Source: Cohnella rhizoplanae
GTDB taxonomy: Bacteria; Bacillota; Bacilli; Paenibacillales; Paenibacillaceae
Length of the DNA stretch: 64,000 nt
NCBI RefSeq assembly: GCF_948329515.1
Contig: NZ_CAOJCN010000001.1
Coordinates: forward strand, 1 to 64,000
Direction of reading: 5' to 3'
Shown one piece after another: positions 7,442 through 16,421 of the stretch. The notes under the pieces are model-generated. The model had not been told where the DNA came from, searched no databases, and worked only from the letters and a program-made list of their open reading frames with translations. The translations under genes were made by a program, and so were the position numbers. Position 1 is the stretch's first letter, and the number at the start of each line of letters is the position of its first letter.

Positions 7442-9829
7442 ATGACATTCACGACACAGAGCGGTACGCGGAAATTGTGGTACGAAAAGCCGGCGCAGGA
7501 GTGGAACGAGGCGTTGCCCGTCGGCAACGGGCGCATCGGCGCGATGGTGTTCGGGGATCCGCGGCGAGAGCTGATGATGCTGAACGAAGATACGTTATGG
7601 TCGGGCGAACCCGCAGACACGAACAATCACGAAGCGCTGCCCTATCTGGCGCGTTGTCGAGAGCTCATCGCGGCAGGCAAGTATTGGGAGGCGCAGGAGC
7701 TCGCGGAGGCCCATATGCTGGGCGCCGACACCGAGGCCTACCAACCGCTCGGCAATCTGCGGATCGATATGGAAGCGGACGGGACGCAAACTTCGCCTAA
7801 GCGGTATATCCGGCATCTGGATCTCGAACGCGCCTTGCATACCGTTACCTATGAGGAGGACGGCGTACGCTTCTCGCGCGAGACGTTCGTCTCCGCGCCC
7901 GATCAGGTGATCGCGGTGCGGCTGACCGCGGGACGGCCTGGCGAGCTCGGCTTCACGGCTTCGCTCGAGAGCCCGCATCCGGCGGATCGCGACGCGGACG
8001 CGACCGGCGCGACGATCCGGGGCCGGGCGCCGGTCTCGATCGATCCGGCCGTGGCCTATGCGCCCGGGCGCGGCACCGCGTTCGCGGCGGCGATCCGGAT
8101 CGTAGACACGGACGGCGTTGTAGAGGCGACGGGCGACGGCGCGCTGCGCGTGTCAGGCGCCTCACGGGCGACGCTGCTGCTCTGCACGGCGACGAGCTTC
8201 GCGGGTCACGACCGCGATCCCGCTGCGGGACCGGACCCGGCCGAGCGCTGCAGGCAGGATCTCGATGACGCGGCGGGAGTAGCCTACGACGTCCTGCTCG
8301 AGCGGCATGTCAGCGAATACCGAGCGTATTTTGACCGCACGGACCTTCGGTTAGGCGCGGAGAACGGAGGATCCGAAGCCTCTGAGACAGCGGAGCTTCC
8401 GACGGACGAGCGCTTGCGCAGAGCGGCAGACGGAGCGGAGGACGCCGGGCTCGCGGTACTCTATTTCCAGTATGCCAAGTACCTGCTCATCTCGAGCTCC
8501 CGCCCGGGCACGCAGGCCGCCAACCTGCAGGGCATCTGGAATCATCATCTGACGCCGCCGTGGCGCAGCAATTATACGATCAACATCAATACGCAGATGA
8601 ACTACTGGCCTGCCGAGGTTCTGGGATTGCGCGAGCTGACGGAGCCGCTGTTGGAACTCATCGGGGAGCTCGCCGCCAGCGGCCGAGAGACCGCTCGGAT
8701 CCACTACGGCGCGAGAGGCTGGACATCGCATCACAACACCGATATCTGGCGCCGGGCGAATCCCGTGACGGGCTCGGCCAGCTGGGCGCTGTGGCCGACG
8801 AGCGCAGGCTGGCTGTGCCGCCACCTGTGGGAGCGGTACCTGTACGGCGGCGACCGGACCGAGCTTGCCGAGCGGTCGTATCCGATCATGAAGGAAGCGG
8901 CGCGGTTCGCGCTCGATTGGCTGGTGCCGGACGAAGAGGGACGGCTCGTCACCTCTCCCGCTTCTTCGCCCGAGAACCTTTTTCTCGACGATCAAGGGCG
9001 CAAGTGCGCGCTGAGCGCCGGGACGACGATGGACCTGTCCATATTATCCGAGCTGCTGCAGAGCGTGCTGGACGCGAGCCTCGCGCTCGGCGCGGACGAA
9101 GCGTGGCGGCCGGAGCTCGAGGACGCGATCTCCCGCATCGAGCCGCATCGGATCGGCTCCAAGGGCCAGCTGCTCGAATGGTCGCGCGAGTTCGAAGAGG
9201 AGTCGCCGGGCCACCGTCATTTCTCGCATCTGTACGGCATGTATCCGGGCGAACAGATCGATCTGCACGGGACGCCCAAGCTCGCCGGAGCGGTGCGCCG
9301 CAGTCTGGAGCTGCGCCTCGCCGCAGGCAGCGGGCACACCGGCTGGAGCTGCGCCTGGCTCGTGAACCTGTGGGCGCGGCTGGGCGACGGAGAAGAGGCG
9401 CACCGCTACGTCGTCCAGCTTCTGTCCAAGTCCACGTATCCCAATCTGCTCGACGCTCACCCGCCTTTTCAGATCGACGGCAACTTCGGCGGCGCCGCGG
9501 GCATTGCGGAGATGCTGCTGCAGAGCCACGCGGGCGAGCTCAGGCTGCTGCCGGCGCTGCCCGCGGCTTGGCCGGAGGGATCCGCGCGCGGGCTCCGGGC
9601 GAGGGGCGGCTACCAGGTCGACCTGCGGTGGAGCGGCGGCGACTGGACCGAGGTTACGATCCTTGCGGATCGGGACGGTCACTGCGTCGTTCGGACGGCC
9701 GGCAACGCGGTATCGGTTACGGACGGCGGAGGACGGGACGTGCCCGTCGAGACCGCTGGCGGCAGAATCATCTTCCTCTCCGTCGCGGGAGAAGTTTACA
9801 AGCTGCGCCGCATGGCCGGGAGCCGTTAA
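7442..9829 (+). CDS. Glycoside hydrolase family 95 (alpha-L-fucosidase type)
   Basis: GH95 enzymes remove terminal alpha-1,2-L-fucose (some act on L-galactose) from plant or host glycans by inversion. The 795 residues run from [20 protein letters not shown] (the family N-terminal signature) and [10 protein letters not shown] near 48-57, through [10 protein letters not shown] near 380 (catalytic Asn region) and an Glu-rich [15 protein letters not shown] stretch near 585 (general acid Glu region), to DGNFGG near 678. The start ATG at 7442 follows GGGGAAAAACG; the frame extends upstream to 7340 without support. There is no signal peptide, so it acts on imported oligosaccharides. It stands alone, upstream of patB. 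Confidence 0.92.
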   Translation: MTFTTQSGTRKLWYEKPAQEWNEALPVGNGRIGAMVFGDPRRELMMLNEDTLWSGEPADTNNHEALPYLARCRELIAAGKYWEAQELAEAHMLGADTEAYQPLGNLRIDMEADGTQTSPKRYIRHLDLERALHTVTYEEDGVRFSRETFVSAPDQVIAVRLTAGRPGELGFTASLESPHPADRDADATGATIRGRAPVSIDPAVAYAPGRGTAFAAAIRIVDTDGVVEATGDGALRVSGASRATLLLCTATSFAGHDRDPAAGPDPAERCRQDLDDAAGVAYDVLLERHVSEYRAYFDRTDLRLGAENGGSEASETAELPTDERLRRAADGAEDAGLAVLYFQYAKYLLISSSRPGTQAANLQGIWNHHLTPPWRSNYTININTQMNYWPAEVLGLRELTEPLLELIGELAASGRETARIHYGARGWTSHHNTDIWRRANPVTGSASWALWPTSAGWLCRHLWERYLYGGDRTELAERSYPIMKEAARFALDWLVPDEEGRLVTSPASSPENLFLDDQGRKCALSAGTTMDLSILSELLQSVLDASLALGADEAWRPELEDAISRIEPHRIGSKGQLLEWSREFEEESPGHRHFSHLYGMYPGEQIDLHGTPKLAGAVRRSLELRLAAGSGHTGWSCAWLVNLWARLGDGEEAHRYVVQLLSKSTYPNLLDAHPPFQIDGNFGGAAGIAEMLLQSHAGELRLLPALPAAWPEGSARGLRARGGYQVDLRWSGGDWTEVTILADRDGHCVVRTAGNAVSVTDGGGRDVPVETAGGRIIFLSVAGEVYKLRRMAGSR

Positions 9830-9907
9830 TTTCATGCCTGAATCCGACTCGATTTATGCGTAAATCATGTGAAATCATATGACATTTTAGTCTAGGGGGA
9901 CAACACG

Positions 9908-11110
9908 ATGAACAGATTCGACAAAATCGTCGAGCTTCGCCGACCGGATTCTCTGAAGTGGGCCGCGGCCGATCGATTTTTTAAGGGCGAGGATCTGCTG
10001 CCGCTATGGGTGGCGGACATGGACTTCGAAGCGCCCGAAGCGGTGCGGGAGGCGCTGCGGCGCAGAGTGGACGCCGGGCTGTTCACCTATGCGGAGCTGC
10101 CGGCCTCGTTGTTCGAAGCGGTCGCGGACTGGCTGGGCAGAAGGTTGCAGTGGCAGGTCGGCCAGTCGGACGTATTGTTCGCTCCCGGCGTCGTCACGCT
10201 GCTCAAGGCAGCCGTGTGCGCTTACTCCCAGCCGGGGGACAGCGTCATCATCCAGCCGCCGGTATATGGTCCGTTCGCCGATGCGGTGACGGGGCAGGGG
10301 CGCGAGCTCGTGCTCAACCCGCTGAAAATCGAACAGGGCCGCTACGGGATGGATCTGGCCGACCTCGAGTCCAAGCTCCGGCTGACCGGCGCGAAGCTGC
10401 TGCTGTTATGCAGTCCGCACAATCCGGCCGGCCGCGTCTGGAGCATCGAGGAGCTTGAGGGACTCGCCGCGCTCTGCCGGACGTACGGCGTCACGGTCGC
10501 GTCGGACGAGATTCATGCGGATCTCATCCTGAAGGGCGCGCATACGCCGCTCGCTTCGCTGCCGGGCATGGCGGAGCGCGCCGTGACCTTCATCGCGCCG
10601 AGCAAGACGTTTAATCTAGCGGGATTGCACACTTCGTTCGCAATCGCGACCGACGAGACGCTTCGCGCGGCTTTGAACGACGCCCTGGGCCACCGGGATC
10701 CGAACCCGCTGTCCATCGCGGCGGCCGAGGCGGCTTATCGCGATGGGGAAGAATGGCTGGAGGCTTGTCTGGAATACTTGCGAGGCAATACGGCGTTCGC
10801 CGCAGCCTATCTGACGGAAAAGCTGCCGCAGGCGGTGGTGTACGTGCCGGAAGCGACCTATCTGATGTGGGTCGACCTTCGTCCGCTTGGGCTAAGCAAG
10901 GAGGAGGTCGGCCGCCGGCTCGTGGAGGGGCGCGTCGCGGTCAGCGGCGGCAGCGCGTTCGTCAGCGAAGGGGAAGGCCGCATCCGGATCAATCTGGCGA
11001 CCCGGCGCGCGCTGCTTGAAGACGGCCTCGGCCGGATCGTCACAGCGCTGGGTGGCTCTGAAGCTCGCGTTGAAGCGCAAGCGAACGGCGAAGAGGGCGC
11101 AGGAGCCTAA
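9908..11110 (+). CDS. patB: MalY/PatB-family PLP-dependent C-S lyase
   Basis: This 400-residue fold-type I aminotransferase-like enzyme probably cleaves cystathionine or other cysteine S-conjugates to a thiol, pyruvate and ammonia. Family marks are the opening KW(13 residues)LPLWVADMDF, the Gly/Pro-rich PPVYGPF, CSPHNPAGRVW, SDEIHADL, and the PLP lysine in SKTFN (Lys233). GGGGG lies eight bases before the ATG. It ends inside a perfect palindrome shared with the stop of the convergent AraC gene. MalY-type proteins can also act as regulators, so the physiological role is open. Confidence 0.9.
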   Translation: MNRFDKIVELRRPDSLKWAAADRFFKGEDLLPLWVADMDFEAPEAVREALRRRVDAGLFTYAELPASLFEAVADWLGRRLQWQVGQSDVLFAPGVVTLLKAAVCAYSQPGDSVIIQPPVYGPFADAVTGQGRELVLNPLKIEQGRYGMDLADLESKLRLTGAKLLLLCSPHNPAGRVWSIEELEGLAALCRTYGVTVASDEIHADLILKGAHTPLASLPGMAERAVTFIAPSKTFNLAGLHTSFAIATDETLRAALNDALGHRDPNPLSIAAAEAAYRDGEEWLEACLEYLRGNTAFAAAYLTEKLPQAVVYVPEATYLMWVDLRPLGLSKEEVGRRLVEGRVAVSGGSAFVSEGEGRIRINLATRRALLEDGLGRIVTALGGSEARVEAQANGEEGAGA

Positions 11111-11117
11111 GGCTCCT
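11101..11117. terminator. Palindrome carrying both convergent stop codons
   Basis: AGGAGCC-TAA-GGCTCCT is a perfect 7-bp inverted repeat around the TAA of patB. The opposite strand uses the overlapping TAG (11109-11107) as the stop of the AraC gene. There is no T-run, so termination may be weak or the hairpin may only protect the 3' ends. Confidence 0.5.
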
Positions 11118-11925
11118 CGCCGCTCCAGCTTGCCCGCCGGATCTCGGAAGGCGTACGCCCCGTGAACTGCTTGAGCGTCCGCGAGAAATGGTGGGGCGTC
11201 TTAAAGCCGCATTGCCGGGCGATCTCCGCCGCAGGCAGCCCCGTGTGCTCCAGCAGCTCTACGGCCCGTTCGGTCCGGTATCGCCATACGTAATGGATGG
11301 GCGTCTCGCGCTCGTGCTTGTTGAAGAGACGCACGAGATGCTCGGGCGTGACGCCGGCTTCCCAGGCGAGGTCGTTCAGCTTAATCTCCCGGGCGTAGTG
11401 CGATCGGATCCATGACAATGCCCGTTCTACGACGGGGGACGCGGGCGTCGAGCAGCCTCCCTCGCACGACGTGTCCTCCGCGTTGGGCTGCAGCCTGAGC
11501 ACGGCCGCGCCGAGGCTTCGCATGATGGGCCCGTCGCTGGGCAGCTCGTTCTGCACGGTCAGGATCAGCTCGACCAGCTTGTTCATCTCCGGCGATACGG
11601 GCCATACGCCGGGCGGATCTTCCGCTTCGCCGCCGGGGAGCGACTGCCGGTCGATCTGGACGGCGACCCAGTTGTGCCGCGTCACGTCGTTCCCGGTTAT
11701 ATCGAAGGACTCCACATGTCCCGGTTTCAACAAGATTGCTTGTCCCGCCTTCACCTTCTGCGGCGCGCCGTCGATGGTCACGCGCATCTCGCCCTCGTCC
11801 AGCAGCAACAGTTCAAAGTCGCGCTGCCGACGCGGCCCGAACCGCCCTCCCGAAGCATAAGTGGCCGAACCGGCGACCGCCGACTTGACCGCTTCGAAGG
11901 GAACTTGCGACCTGCTTGAAACCAC
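11107..11925 (-). CDS. AraC-family transcriptional regulator
   Basis: This 272-residue regulator has an N-terminal cupin-like sensing domain (about 1-130; note FELLLLDEGEMRVTIDG and the KAGQAILLKPGHVESF core) and a C-terminal pair of helix-turn-helix motifs (about 165-265, with LNDLAWEAGVTPEHLVRLF and PAAEIARQCGFKTPHHFSRT). The start is taken as GTG at 11925, eight bases after GGAGG. An ATG at 11931 is only two bases from the same SD. Longer upstream frame is antisense to mqnD and is not real. The target is unknown. The gene is convergent with patB and follows the mqnBD terminator, so it is probably a separate unit. Confidence 0.88.
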   Translation of the reverse strand: MVSSRSQVPFEAVKSAVAGSATYASGGRFGPRRQRDFELLLLDEGEMRVTIDGAPQKVKAGQAILLKPGHVESFDITGNDVTRHNWVAVQIDRQSLPGGEAEDPPGVWPVSPEMNKLVELILTVQNELPSDGPIMRSLGAAVLRLQPNAEDTSCEGGCSTPASPVVERALSWIRSHYAREIKLNDLAWEAGVTPEHLVRLFNKHERETPIHYVWRYRTERAVELLEHTGLPAAEIARQCGFKTPHHFSRTLKQFTGRTPSEIRRASWSGEEP

Positions 11926-12014
11926 TCGCATAACCTCCAGTGGCTGCGCTGGGCAGCCTGCTTCGCTGTTTAGTACATACACGCCAGACGGCCTTGTGAA
12001 TCGCCGCCACGCGC

Positions 12015-12056
12015 AAAAAAACGGCCGCGCCGTCCTCTTGGGGACAGCGCGGCCGT
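12015..12056 (-). terminator. Terminator after mqnD
   Basis: On the minus strand a long GC stem (arms around 12046-12056 and 12021-12030, with inner GTCC/GGAC) is followed by a run of T residues (12021-12015). It lies about 20 bases beyond the mqnD stop. Confidence 0.9.
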
Positions 12057-12074
12057 TTGGCGCGGCAAGGCAGT

Positions 12075-12941
12075 TCAGACGGCGTTCAAGCCGCTGCGCA
12101 GCTTGAGCGAGGCGACGCGCTCCTCCGGCACCAGGCCTTCGGCCGCGGCACGCCCCAGGAGCGCTTCGACGGCCGCGAAGCCGTCCGCGCCCAGGTCGCG
12201 GGTGAAGCCGTTCACGTACAGGTCGATATGCGACTTGGCGACCTCGGGCGAGAGCTCCTGCGAATGGGACATGACGTATTCCCGCGACGCGTCCGGATTC
12301 GCCCAGGCATAATCGACGGAAGCGCGGATCCAGCCCGCGATCGCTTCGAGATCGAGCGAGCGCCTCGCGACGATGGCGCCGAGCGGGATCGGGAGGCCGG
12401 TGTCTTGCTCCCACCAACTGCCCAGATCCTGGAGCATCGAGAGCCCGTACTGCGGGTAAGTGAAGCGGGCTTCGTGAATGACGAGACCCGCGTCGATCTC
12501 GCCGCGCTGCACGGCAGGCATGATCTGATGGAACGGCATCACCAGGATGCGGCCGACGCCGCCCGGAACGTTCTGCGCCGCCCAGAGGCGGAACAGCAGA
12601 TAGGCGGTGGAGCGCTCGCTCGGGACGGCGACCGTCTTGCCGGTCAAGAGCGACGGATCGGGCGTGCCATCCGTCCGGCCGCCCGCGGTCAGGACGAGCG
12701 GCCCGCATCCGCGGCCGAGCGCCCCGCCGCACGGTAGCAGCGCGTAGTCGGGATGCGTCCAAGGGAGCGCGGCATAGGAGATCTTCATGACCTCCGGGCC
12801 CGTCAATCCTTCGGACAATCCATTGGTAATATCGATATCGGCATACGTCACGTCAAGACGCGGCGCGCCCGGAATCAAGCCCGCGGTCCACGCATGGAAG
12901 ACGAACGTATCGTTCGGACATGGCGAAAAAGCGATTTTCAT
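12075..12941 (-). CDS. mqnD: 1,4-dihydroxy-6-naphthoate synthase (futalosine pathway)
   Basis: MqnD converts cyclic dehypoxanthinyl futalosine to 1,4-dihydroxy-6-naphthoate in the alternative menaquinone pathway. The 288-residue length and opening MKIAFSPCPNDTFVFHAW are characteristic; VMKISYAALP, the LVLTAGG strand and the conserved GLVIHEARFTYPQYGL segment follow. The fold is that of periplasmic-binding-protein-like enzymes, without a signal peptide. Its ATG overlaps the mqnB stop by four bases (ATGA), with AAGGAGGT upstream inside mqnB, so the two are co-translated. The other pathway genes (mqnA, mqnC, mqnE) are not in this window. Confidence 0.95.
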   Translation of the reverse strand: MKIAFSPCPNDTFVFHAWTAGLIPGAPRLDVTYADIDITNGLSEGLTGPEVMKISYAALPWTHPDYALLPCGGALGRGCGPLVLTAGGRTDGTPDPSLLTGKTVAVPSERSTAYLLFRLWAAQNVPGGVGRILVMPFHQIMPAVQRGEIDAGLVIHEARFTYPQYGLSMLQDLGSWWEQDTGLPIPLGAIVARRSLDLEAIAGWIRASVDYAWANPDASREYVMSHSQELSPEVAKSHIDLYVNGFTRDLGADGFAAVEALLGRAAAEGLVPEERVASLKLRSGLNAV

Positions 12942-13624
12942 TCGAATACGACCTCCTTCAATATGGCGAACGCCGCCGACAGCGCCGACAGCGCGTCGCC
13001 GATGCGCCAGGCTTCGCGATCGCGCGGCCCGACCGCGTTCGAGATCGCGCGCAGCTCGAGATAGGGCTTGTCCGCGTGCGCGGCGGCCTGCGCCACGCCG
13101 AAGCCCTCCATGCCCTCGGCGACGGCGCCTGGCACTCTGGCCGCCCGCTCGGCGGCCGTGTCGGCGGTGCCGGTGGCCGTCGACGCGGTCACGATCGGGC
13201 CGCTGACCGCGACCAGCCCGGCCTCGGCAAGCGCCTGCAGCAGCGACTCGGCGAGCGCTGCGTCAGCCGCGATACGCGAGGCGCCGAACCCGAGCGCGTC
13301 GACGGAGGCAAAGCCGTCCGCCGTCTCGACGCCCAGATCCGCCGCTGCGGCCAGGGTGCCTACCGCGAGCGTCCCGACCGGCGCAAGCTCGGGGTAGCCG
13401 CCGGCGATGCCGGCGCTGACGACGAGCGACCACCGGCCGGCGGCCTCAGCCAGCGCGGCGGCCGTGCGCGCAGCCGCGCTGGCGGGGCCGACCCCGCAGA
13501 GCCGGACCTCGAACCGATCGTCGCCGTCCAGCCCCCGCAGCACGGCGTCCCGCTCCGCGTCCACCGCGGTCATGATCAGGACGCGGGCGTTCTCTTTCAA
13601 TTTAGGCAATCTCTTCATCTCCAT
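12938..13624 (-). CDS. mqnB: Futalosine hydrolase
   Basis: MqnB cleaves futalosine (or aminodeoxyfutalosine in some species) to release the purine base, the step before MqnC. The 228-residue protein has the nucleoside-phosphorylase-like fold: VLIMTAVDAERDAV at the N-terminus, SAGIAGGYPELAPVGTLAVG mid-protein, and EGMEGFGVAQAA with RAISNAVGPRDR near the C-terminus (base and ribose contacts). It is directly coupled to mqnD, which supports the assignment over MTA/SAH nucleosidase. The start is uncertain: ATG at 13624 has a weak SD. An in-frame TTG a few codons in, nine bases after GGAG, could be used. Confidence 0.93.
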   Translation of the reverse strand: MEMKRLPKLKENARVLIMTAVDAERDAVLRGLDGDDRFEVRLCGVGPASAAARTAAALAEAAGRWSLVVSAGIAGGYPELAPVGTLAVGTLAAAADLGVETADGFASVDALGFGASRIAADAALAESLLQALAEAGLVAVSGPIVTASTATGTADTAAERAARVPGAVAEGMEGFGVAQAAAHADKPYLELRAISNAVGPRDREAWRIGDALSALSAAFAILKEVVFE

Positions 13625-13731
13625 TTCGTCCCATCGAGAACATGTCCCGTCACGGAGGCATCTCCCTATTCTACATCAGTTGCCGCACAGGGTGAAGGAC
13701 CCTAGACGACGCTTGTCGCGGAACGAAACAC

Positions 13732-13765
13732 GGCAGCCCCCTCCGAGAATGCGGAGAGGGCTGCC
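13732..13765 (-). terminator. Hairpin after the ThuA gene
   Basis: GGCAGCCC and GGGCTGCC, with inner CTCCG/CGGAG, form a nearly perfect 13-bp stem. It lies about 15 bases past the ThuA stop and is shared by the end of the upstream-reading mqnB region. The T-run on the minus strand is poor (GTGTTTC). Confidence 0.65.
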
Positions 13766-13779
13766 GACGATCGTCTATG

Positions 13780-14517
13780 TCACTGCTTGGGCTTGATGAC
13801 TTCAAGCGGTTTGTGGTTGCCGTACTTCGGATATTCGCGCGTCGACGGCGCGGCCCACTTGGCCGCATTGCTCAGCACGCGGCGTACTTGCTCGTTGTAA
13901 TAGGTCGGGTAGGTCTCGTGACCCGGGCGGAAATAGAAAATCTTGCCCTGGCCGCGGTGGAACGTGCAGCCGCTGCGGAAGATCTCGCCGCCTTCGAACC
14001 AGCTCACCATGACCAGCTCGTCCGGCGCCGGGATGTCGAAGTGCTCGCCGTACATTTCCTCCGCCTCGAGGTCGATGTACTCGCCGATGCCTTCAGCGAT
14101 CGGATGATTCGGCGCCACGACCCAGATGCGTTCCTTCTCGTCCGCTTCGCGCCATTTGAGATCGCAGGACGTGCCCGTCAGCTTCTTGAAGATCTTGGAG
14201 AAGTGTCCCGAGTGCAGCACGATGAGTCCCATGCCGCGAAGCACGCGGTCGTGCACGCGATTGACGATCTCGTCCTTGACGTCGCCGTGCGCCATATGTC
14301 CCCACCAGAACAGCACGTCGGTCTCGCTGAGGACTTGCTCGGAGAGGCCGTGCTCCTCGTCGTCGTCGAGCGTCGCGTAGCGGACTTCGAAGTCGTCCGT
14401 GCCGAGCCCTTGACCGATGGCGGCATGGATGCCTTCCGGATAGACGGCGCGTACTTTTTCGTTCGTTTTTTCGTGGCGGTTTTCGTTCCAGACCGTGACG
14501 CGCAGGCGTTGTGCCAT
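13780..14517 (-). CDS. ThuA-domain protein
   Basis: This 245-residue protein has the ThuA (trehalose-utilisation-like) fold, a class I glutamine-amidotransferase-like domain. It begins with [12 protein letters not shown]. It contains [31 protein letters not shown], the conserved [12 protein letters not shown] block and the ending AAKWAAP. ThuA proteins are tied to uptake or breakdown of disaccharides, and their exact reaction is unsettled. GGGAGG precedes the ATG by nine bases. The longer frame to 14766 runs across the divergent promoter and is not coding. It is divergent from an AraC gene, which is the likely local regulator. Confidence 0.92.
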   Translation of the reverse strand: MAQRLRVTVWNENRHEKTNEKVRAVYPEGIHAAIGQGLGTDDFEVRYATLDDDEEHGLSEQVLSETDVLFWWGHMAHGDVKDEIVNRVHDRVLRGMGLIVLHSGHFSKIFKKLTGTSCDLKWREADEKERIWVVAPNHPIAEGIGEYIDLEAEEMYGEHFDIPAPDELVMVSWFEGGEIFRSGCTFHRGQGKIFYFRPGHETYPTYYNEQVRRVLSNAAKWAAPSTREYPKYGNHKPLEVIKPKQ

Positions 14518-14689
14518 GAGATAATGCCTCCCGAATAGTGATTTGCTTGTATATGCTTTCTTGTTATCAGTATAGACAATCGGGACGGGCGGGAATATGC
14601 CCGATCTTAATTCATTTATATTCAAAAGTGTTATACTGCATAGGGAAGCTATGATAATGAAGCTACTATATAGAAGGTGAATGAAATCC
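14518..14689. promoter_or_regulatory. Divergent promoter region of thuA-like and araC-like genes
   Basis: This 172-base intergenic region is AT-rich against its neighbours. A plausible plus-strand -10 box TATACT is at 14632-14637, feeding the AraC gene. On the minus strand TATACT lies near 14570. No clear operator repeat was found, although CGGG..CCCG short inverted repeats occur near 14589-14604. Confidence 0.5.
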
Positions 14690-15589
14690 ATGCCGAACGC
14701 CATGGACGCGCATGCGGAAGCGGTGAATGAAAAAGTCGTATACCAGAACCCGCTGCTCTTTCTCAAGGTATGGGAGCTGCAAGGCGCCGAGCGGGTGCGC
14801 CGGGCGACCGACGCCTGGAATTGGCATTACCATAAGGAAGTGGAGTTTCTGGCGATCATCGAGGGCGGGCTCGAGGTCCAGACGATGACGTCGCTGACGA
14901 CGCTCGGCCCGGGCGACGTGATGGTGATCGGCTCCTCCCGTCCGCACAGGACATGGGGCGCGAACGGCGAATCCGTGCGTTATATCGTTTTTCAGGTGGA
15001 TCTGGCCCGGCACTTCGACCAGAGCATACTGCCTTATCTGCATCATTTCTCGGAGCTGACGGGTCCGCTCGACGAACTGAATTACATATTCGAGGCAAGC
15101 GCGGACGCGAGGAACGAGGCCCATGCGCTGATCGCCGACATCTACGAAGAGACGTACCGGGCCCGCGTCGGCTACGAGATCGCGGTCAGCGCATCGATCA
15201 AGCGATTGCTGCTGCTGATGCTTAGAGGCGACGAACGCGGCATACTGCGGGGCACGGAGGAGGCGGGCATCGCGCGAATGAGGCCGGTGCTGGATTACGT
15301 GGACAGCCGCCTCGGCGAACGCATCGCCGTAGACGACGTACGGCAACTGCTCGGCATGAGCTATCATCACTTCATTAAGACCTTTAAGCGGACGATGGGC
15401 ATCCCGTTCGTCGACTACGTCAATTACAACCGGATTAAAAAGGCGGAACGGCTCCTGCTCACGACCGACCTCAGCATCATGGAGGTCAGCTTCGAAGTCG
15501 GCATCTGGAACATGGCTCAATTCTACAAGCTGTTCAAGCGGCACAACCAGCATTCGCCCAAGGAATTCAGGCAGCGCATGCGCAATTGA
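14690..15589 (+). CDS. AraC-family transcriptional regulator
   Basis: About 299 residues: a cupin sensing domain (roughly 25-115, with [16 protein letters not shown] and the [15 protein letters not shown] metal- or sugar-pocket strand) and a C-terminal two-HTH domain (about 200-297, with [20 protein letters not shown] and [21 protein letters not shown]). ATG at 14690 is 10 bases after AGGTG; ATG at 14681 is in the same frame but only one base away from that SD. It is divergent from the ThuA gene and probably controls it in response to a sugar. An intrinsic terminator follows at 15649. Confidence 0.88.
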   Translation: MPNAMDAHAEAVNEKVVYQNPLLFLKVWELQGAERVRRATDAWNWHYHKEVEFLAIIEGGLEVQTMTSLTTLGPGDVMVIGSSRPHRTWGANGESVRYIVFQVDLARHFDQSILPYLHHFSELTGPLDELNYIFEASADARNEAHALIADIYEETYRARVGYEIAVSASIKRLLLLMLRGDERGILRGTEEAGIARMRPVLDYVDSRLGERIAVDDVRQLLGMSYHHFIKTFKRTMGIPFVDYVNYNRIKKAERLLLTTDLSIMEVSFEVGIWNMAQFYKLFKRHNQHSPKEFRQRMRN

Positions 15590-15648
15590 CGCCGAAAATT
15601 CAAAATCCATCCCTTGACAAATCGAACAAGGTCACCCCTATATCTAGT

Positions 15649-15694
15649 GCGGGCGGGCCGGCGGCAAGCGTCGCCCGTCCGCCTTCTTTTTTTT
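15649..15694 (+). terminator. Intrinsic terminator after the AraC gene
   Basis: GCGGGCGGG (15649-15657) pairs with CCCGTCCGC (15674-15682, one G-T pair) and is followed by TTCTTTTTTTT. A TTGACA box at 15614 and TATATC at 15639 (19-base spacing) lie immediately before it, so a very short transcript could also end here. Confidence 0.88.
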
Positions 15695-15783
15695 GAATCG
15701 GCTCCAATCGACCGGGGCCCTTACGGGACGCGGGTTTTGCGAATTCCTGCACGACCGGGAGAAATTTTTGGACGCTCCATGGA

Positions 15784-15837
15784 TTGACAGGCACAACATA
15801 TTGATATAAATTTATAAATGTCCTCAACATATCGGTT
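15784..15837 (+). promoter_or_regulatory. nrd operon promoter with two putative NrdR boxes
   Basis: A -35 box TTGACA is at 15784-15789, with TATAAA (15805-15810) or TAAATT (15807-15812) as -10. Two sequences sharing the core CAACATAT, GCACAACATATTGATA (15791-15806) and CCTCAACATATCGGTT (15822-15837), are exactly 31 bases apart. NrdR binds paired boxes of general form ACACWATATATWGTGT at such helical spacing. The first overlaps the promoter spacer and the second lies near the transcription start, so repression is expected. The leader to nrdI is about 240 bases with no identified gene. Confidence 0.65.
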
Positions 15838-16061
15838 TAAACTTCGCTTCTGTTGGTTAATAGACGATAGCGGATTATGACGATAGGTTGACCCGGTTAC
15901 CAGCGCCGGCGGAGCAAACAACAGGATACACGCCGATGTTTTCGAAGGCTGCAATGCAGCGAAAGCGAAAGCTTTTTCGTGATGCCCGGATAGCGGATTT
16001 CTATGTGTTTTTTCTTCTAATTTGTTACATATTTTCAAGTTATCAGGAGGAGGCTGCGGGC

Positions 16062-16421
16062 ATGCTGATCGCATACGCATCGAAGACGGGGAACGTACGG
16101 AGGTTCATTAACAAGCTGGAACTGCCCGCGGTATCGATCGACGAGGCGGTCACGCTGGACGAGCCTTTCGTGCTCGTTACCTATACGACCGGCTTCGGCC
16201 AGGTGCCGGACAACGTGGTCTCCTTTCTGGAACGCAATGCGGATAAGATGATCGGCGTATCGGCCAGCGGCAACCGCAACTGGGGCGGCAGCTTCGCGAG
16301 AAGCGCGGACACGATCTCCGAGCGGTACGGCGTGCCGGTGCTTTACAAGTTCGAGCTGTCGGGAACGCAGCGCGACGTCGACAATTTCAAGCGGGAGGTG
16401 AGCGCAGTTGCGGCATATTGA
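16062..16421 (+). CDS. nrdI: Flavodoxin-like NrdI protein
   Basis: NrdI is the FMN protein that supplies oxidant for assembling the dimanganese-tyrosyl radical cofactor of NrdF. It is 119 residues and opens MLIAYASKTGNVRRF, a flavodoxin phosphate-binding loop. It contains TYTTGFGQVP and the FMN-contact segment SASGNRNWGGSFA. The start ATG at 16062 follows GGAGGAGG; the longer frame upstream to 15888 is leader RNA. It overlaps nrdE by 14 bases, giving the operon nrdI-nrdE-nrdF. Confidence 0.96.
   Translation: MLIAYASKTGNVRRFINKLELPAVSIDEAVTLDEPFVLVTYTTGFGQVPDNVVSFLERNADKMIGVSASGNRNWGGSFARSADTISERYGVPVLYKFELSGTQRDVDNFKREVSAVAAY

Noticed and set aside
11926..12762. N-terminal extension of the AraC regulator frame
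   Set aside because: The extension is antisense-frame sequence overlapping mqnD on the same strand in another frame; the SD supports the GTG at 11925.
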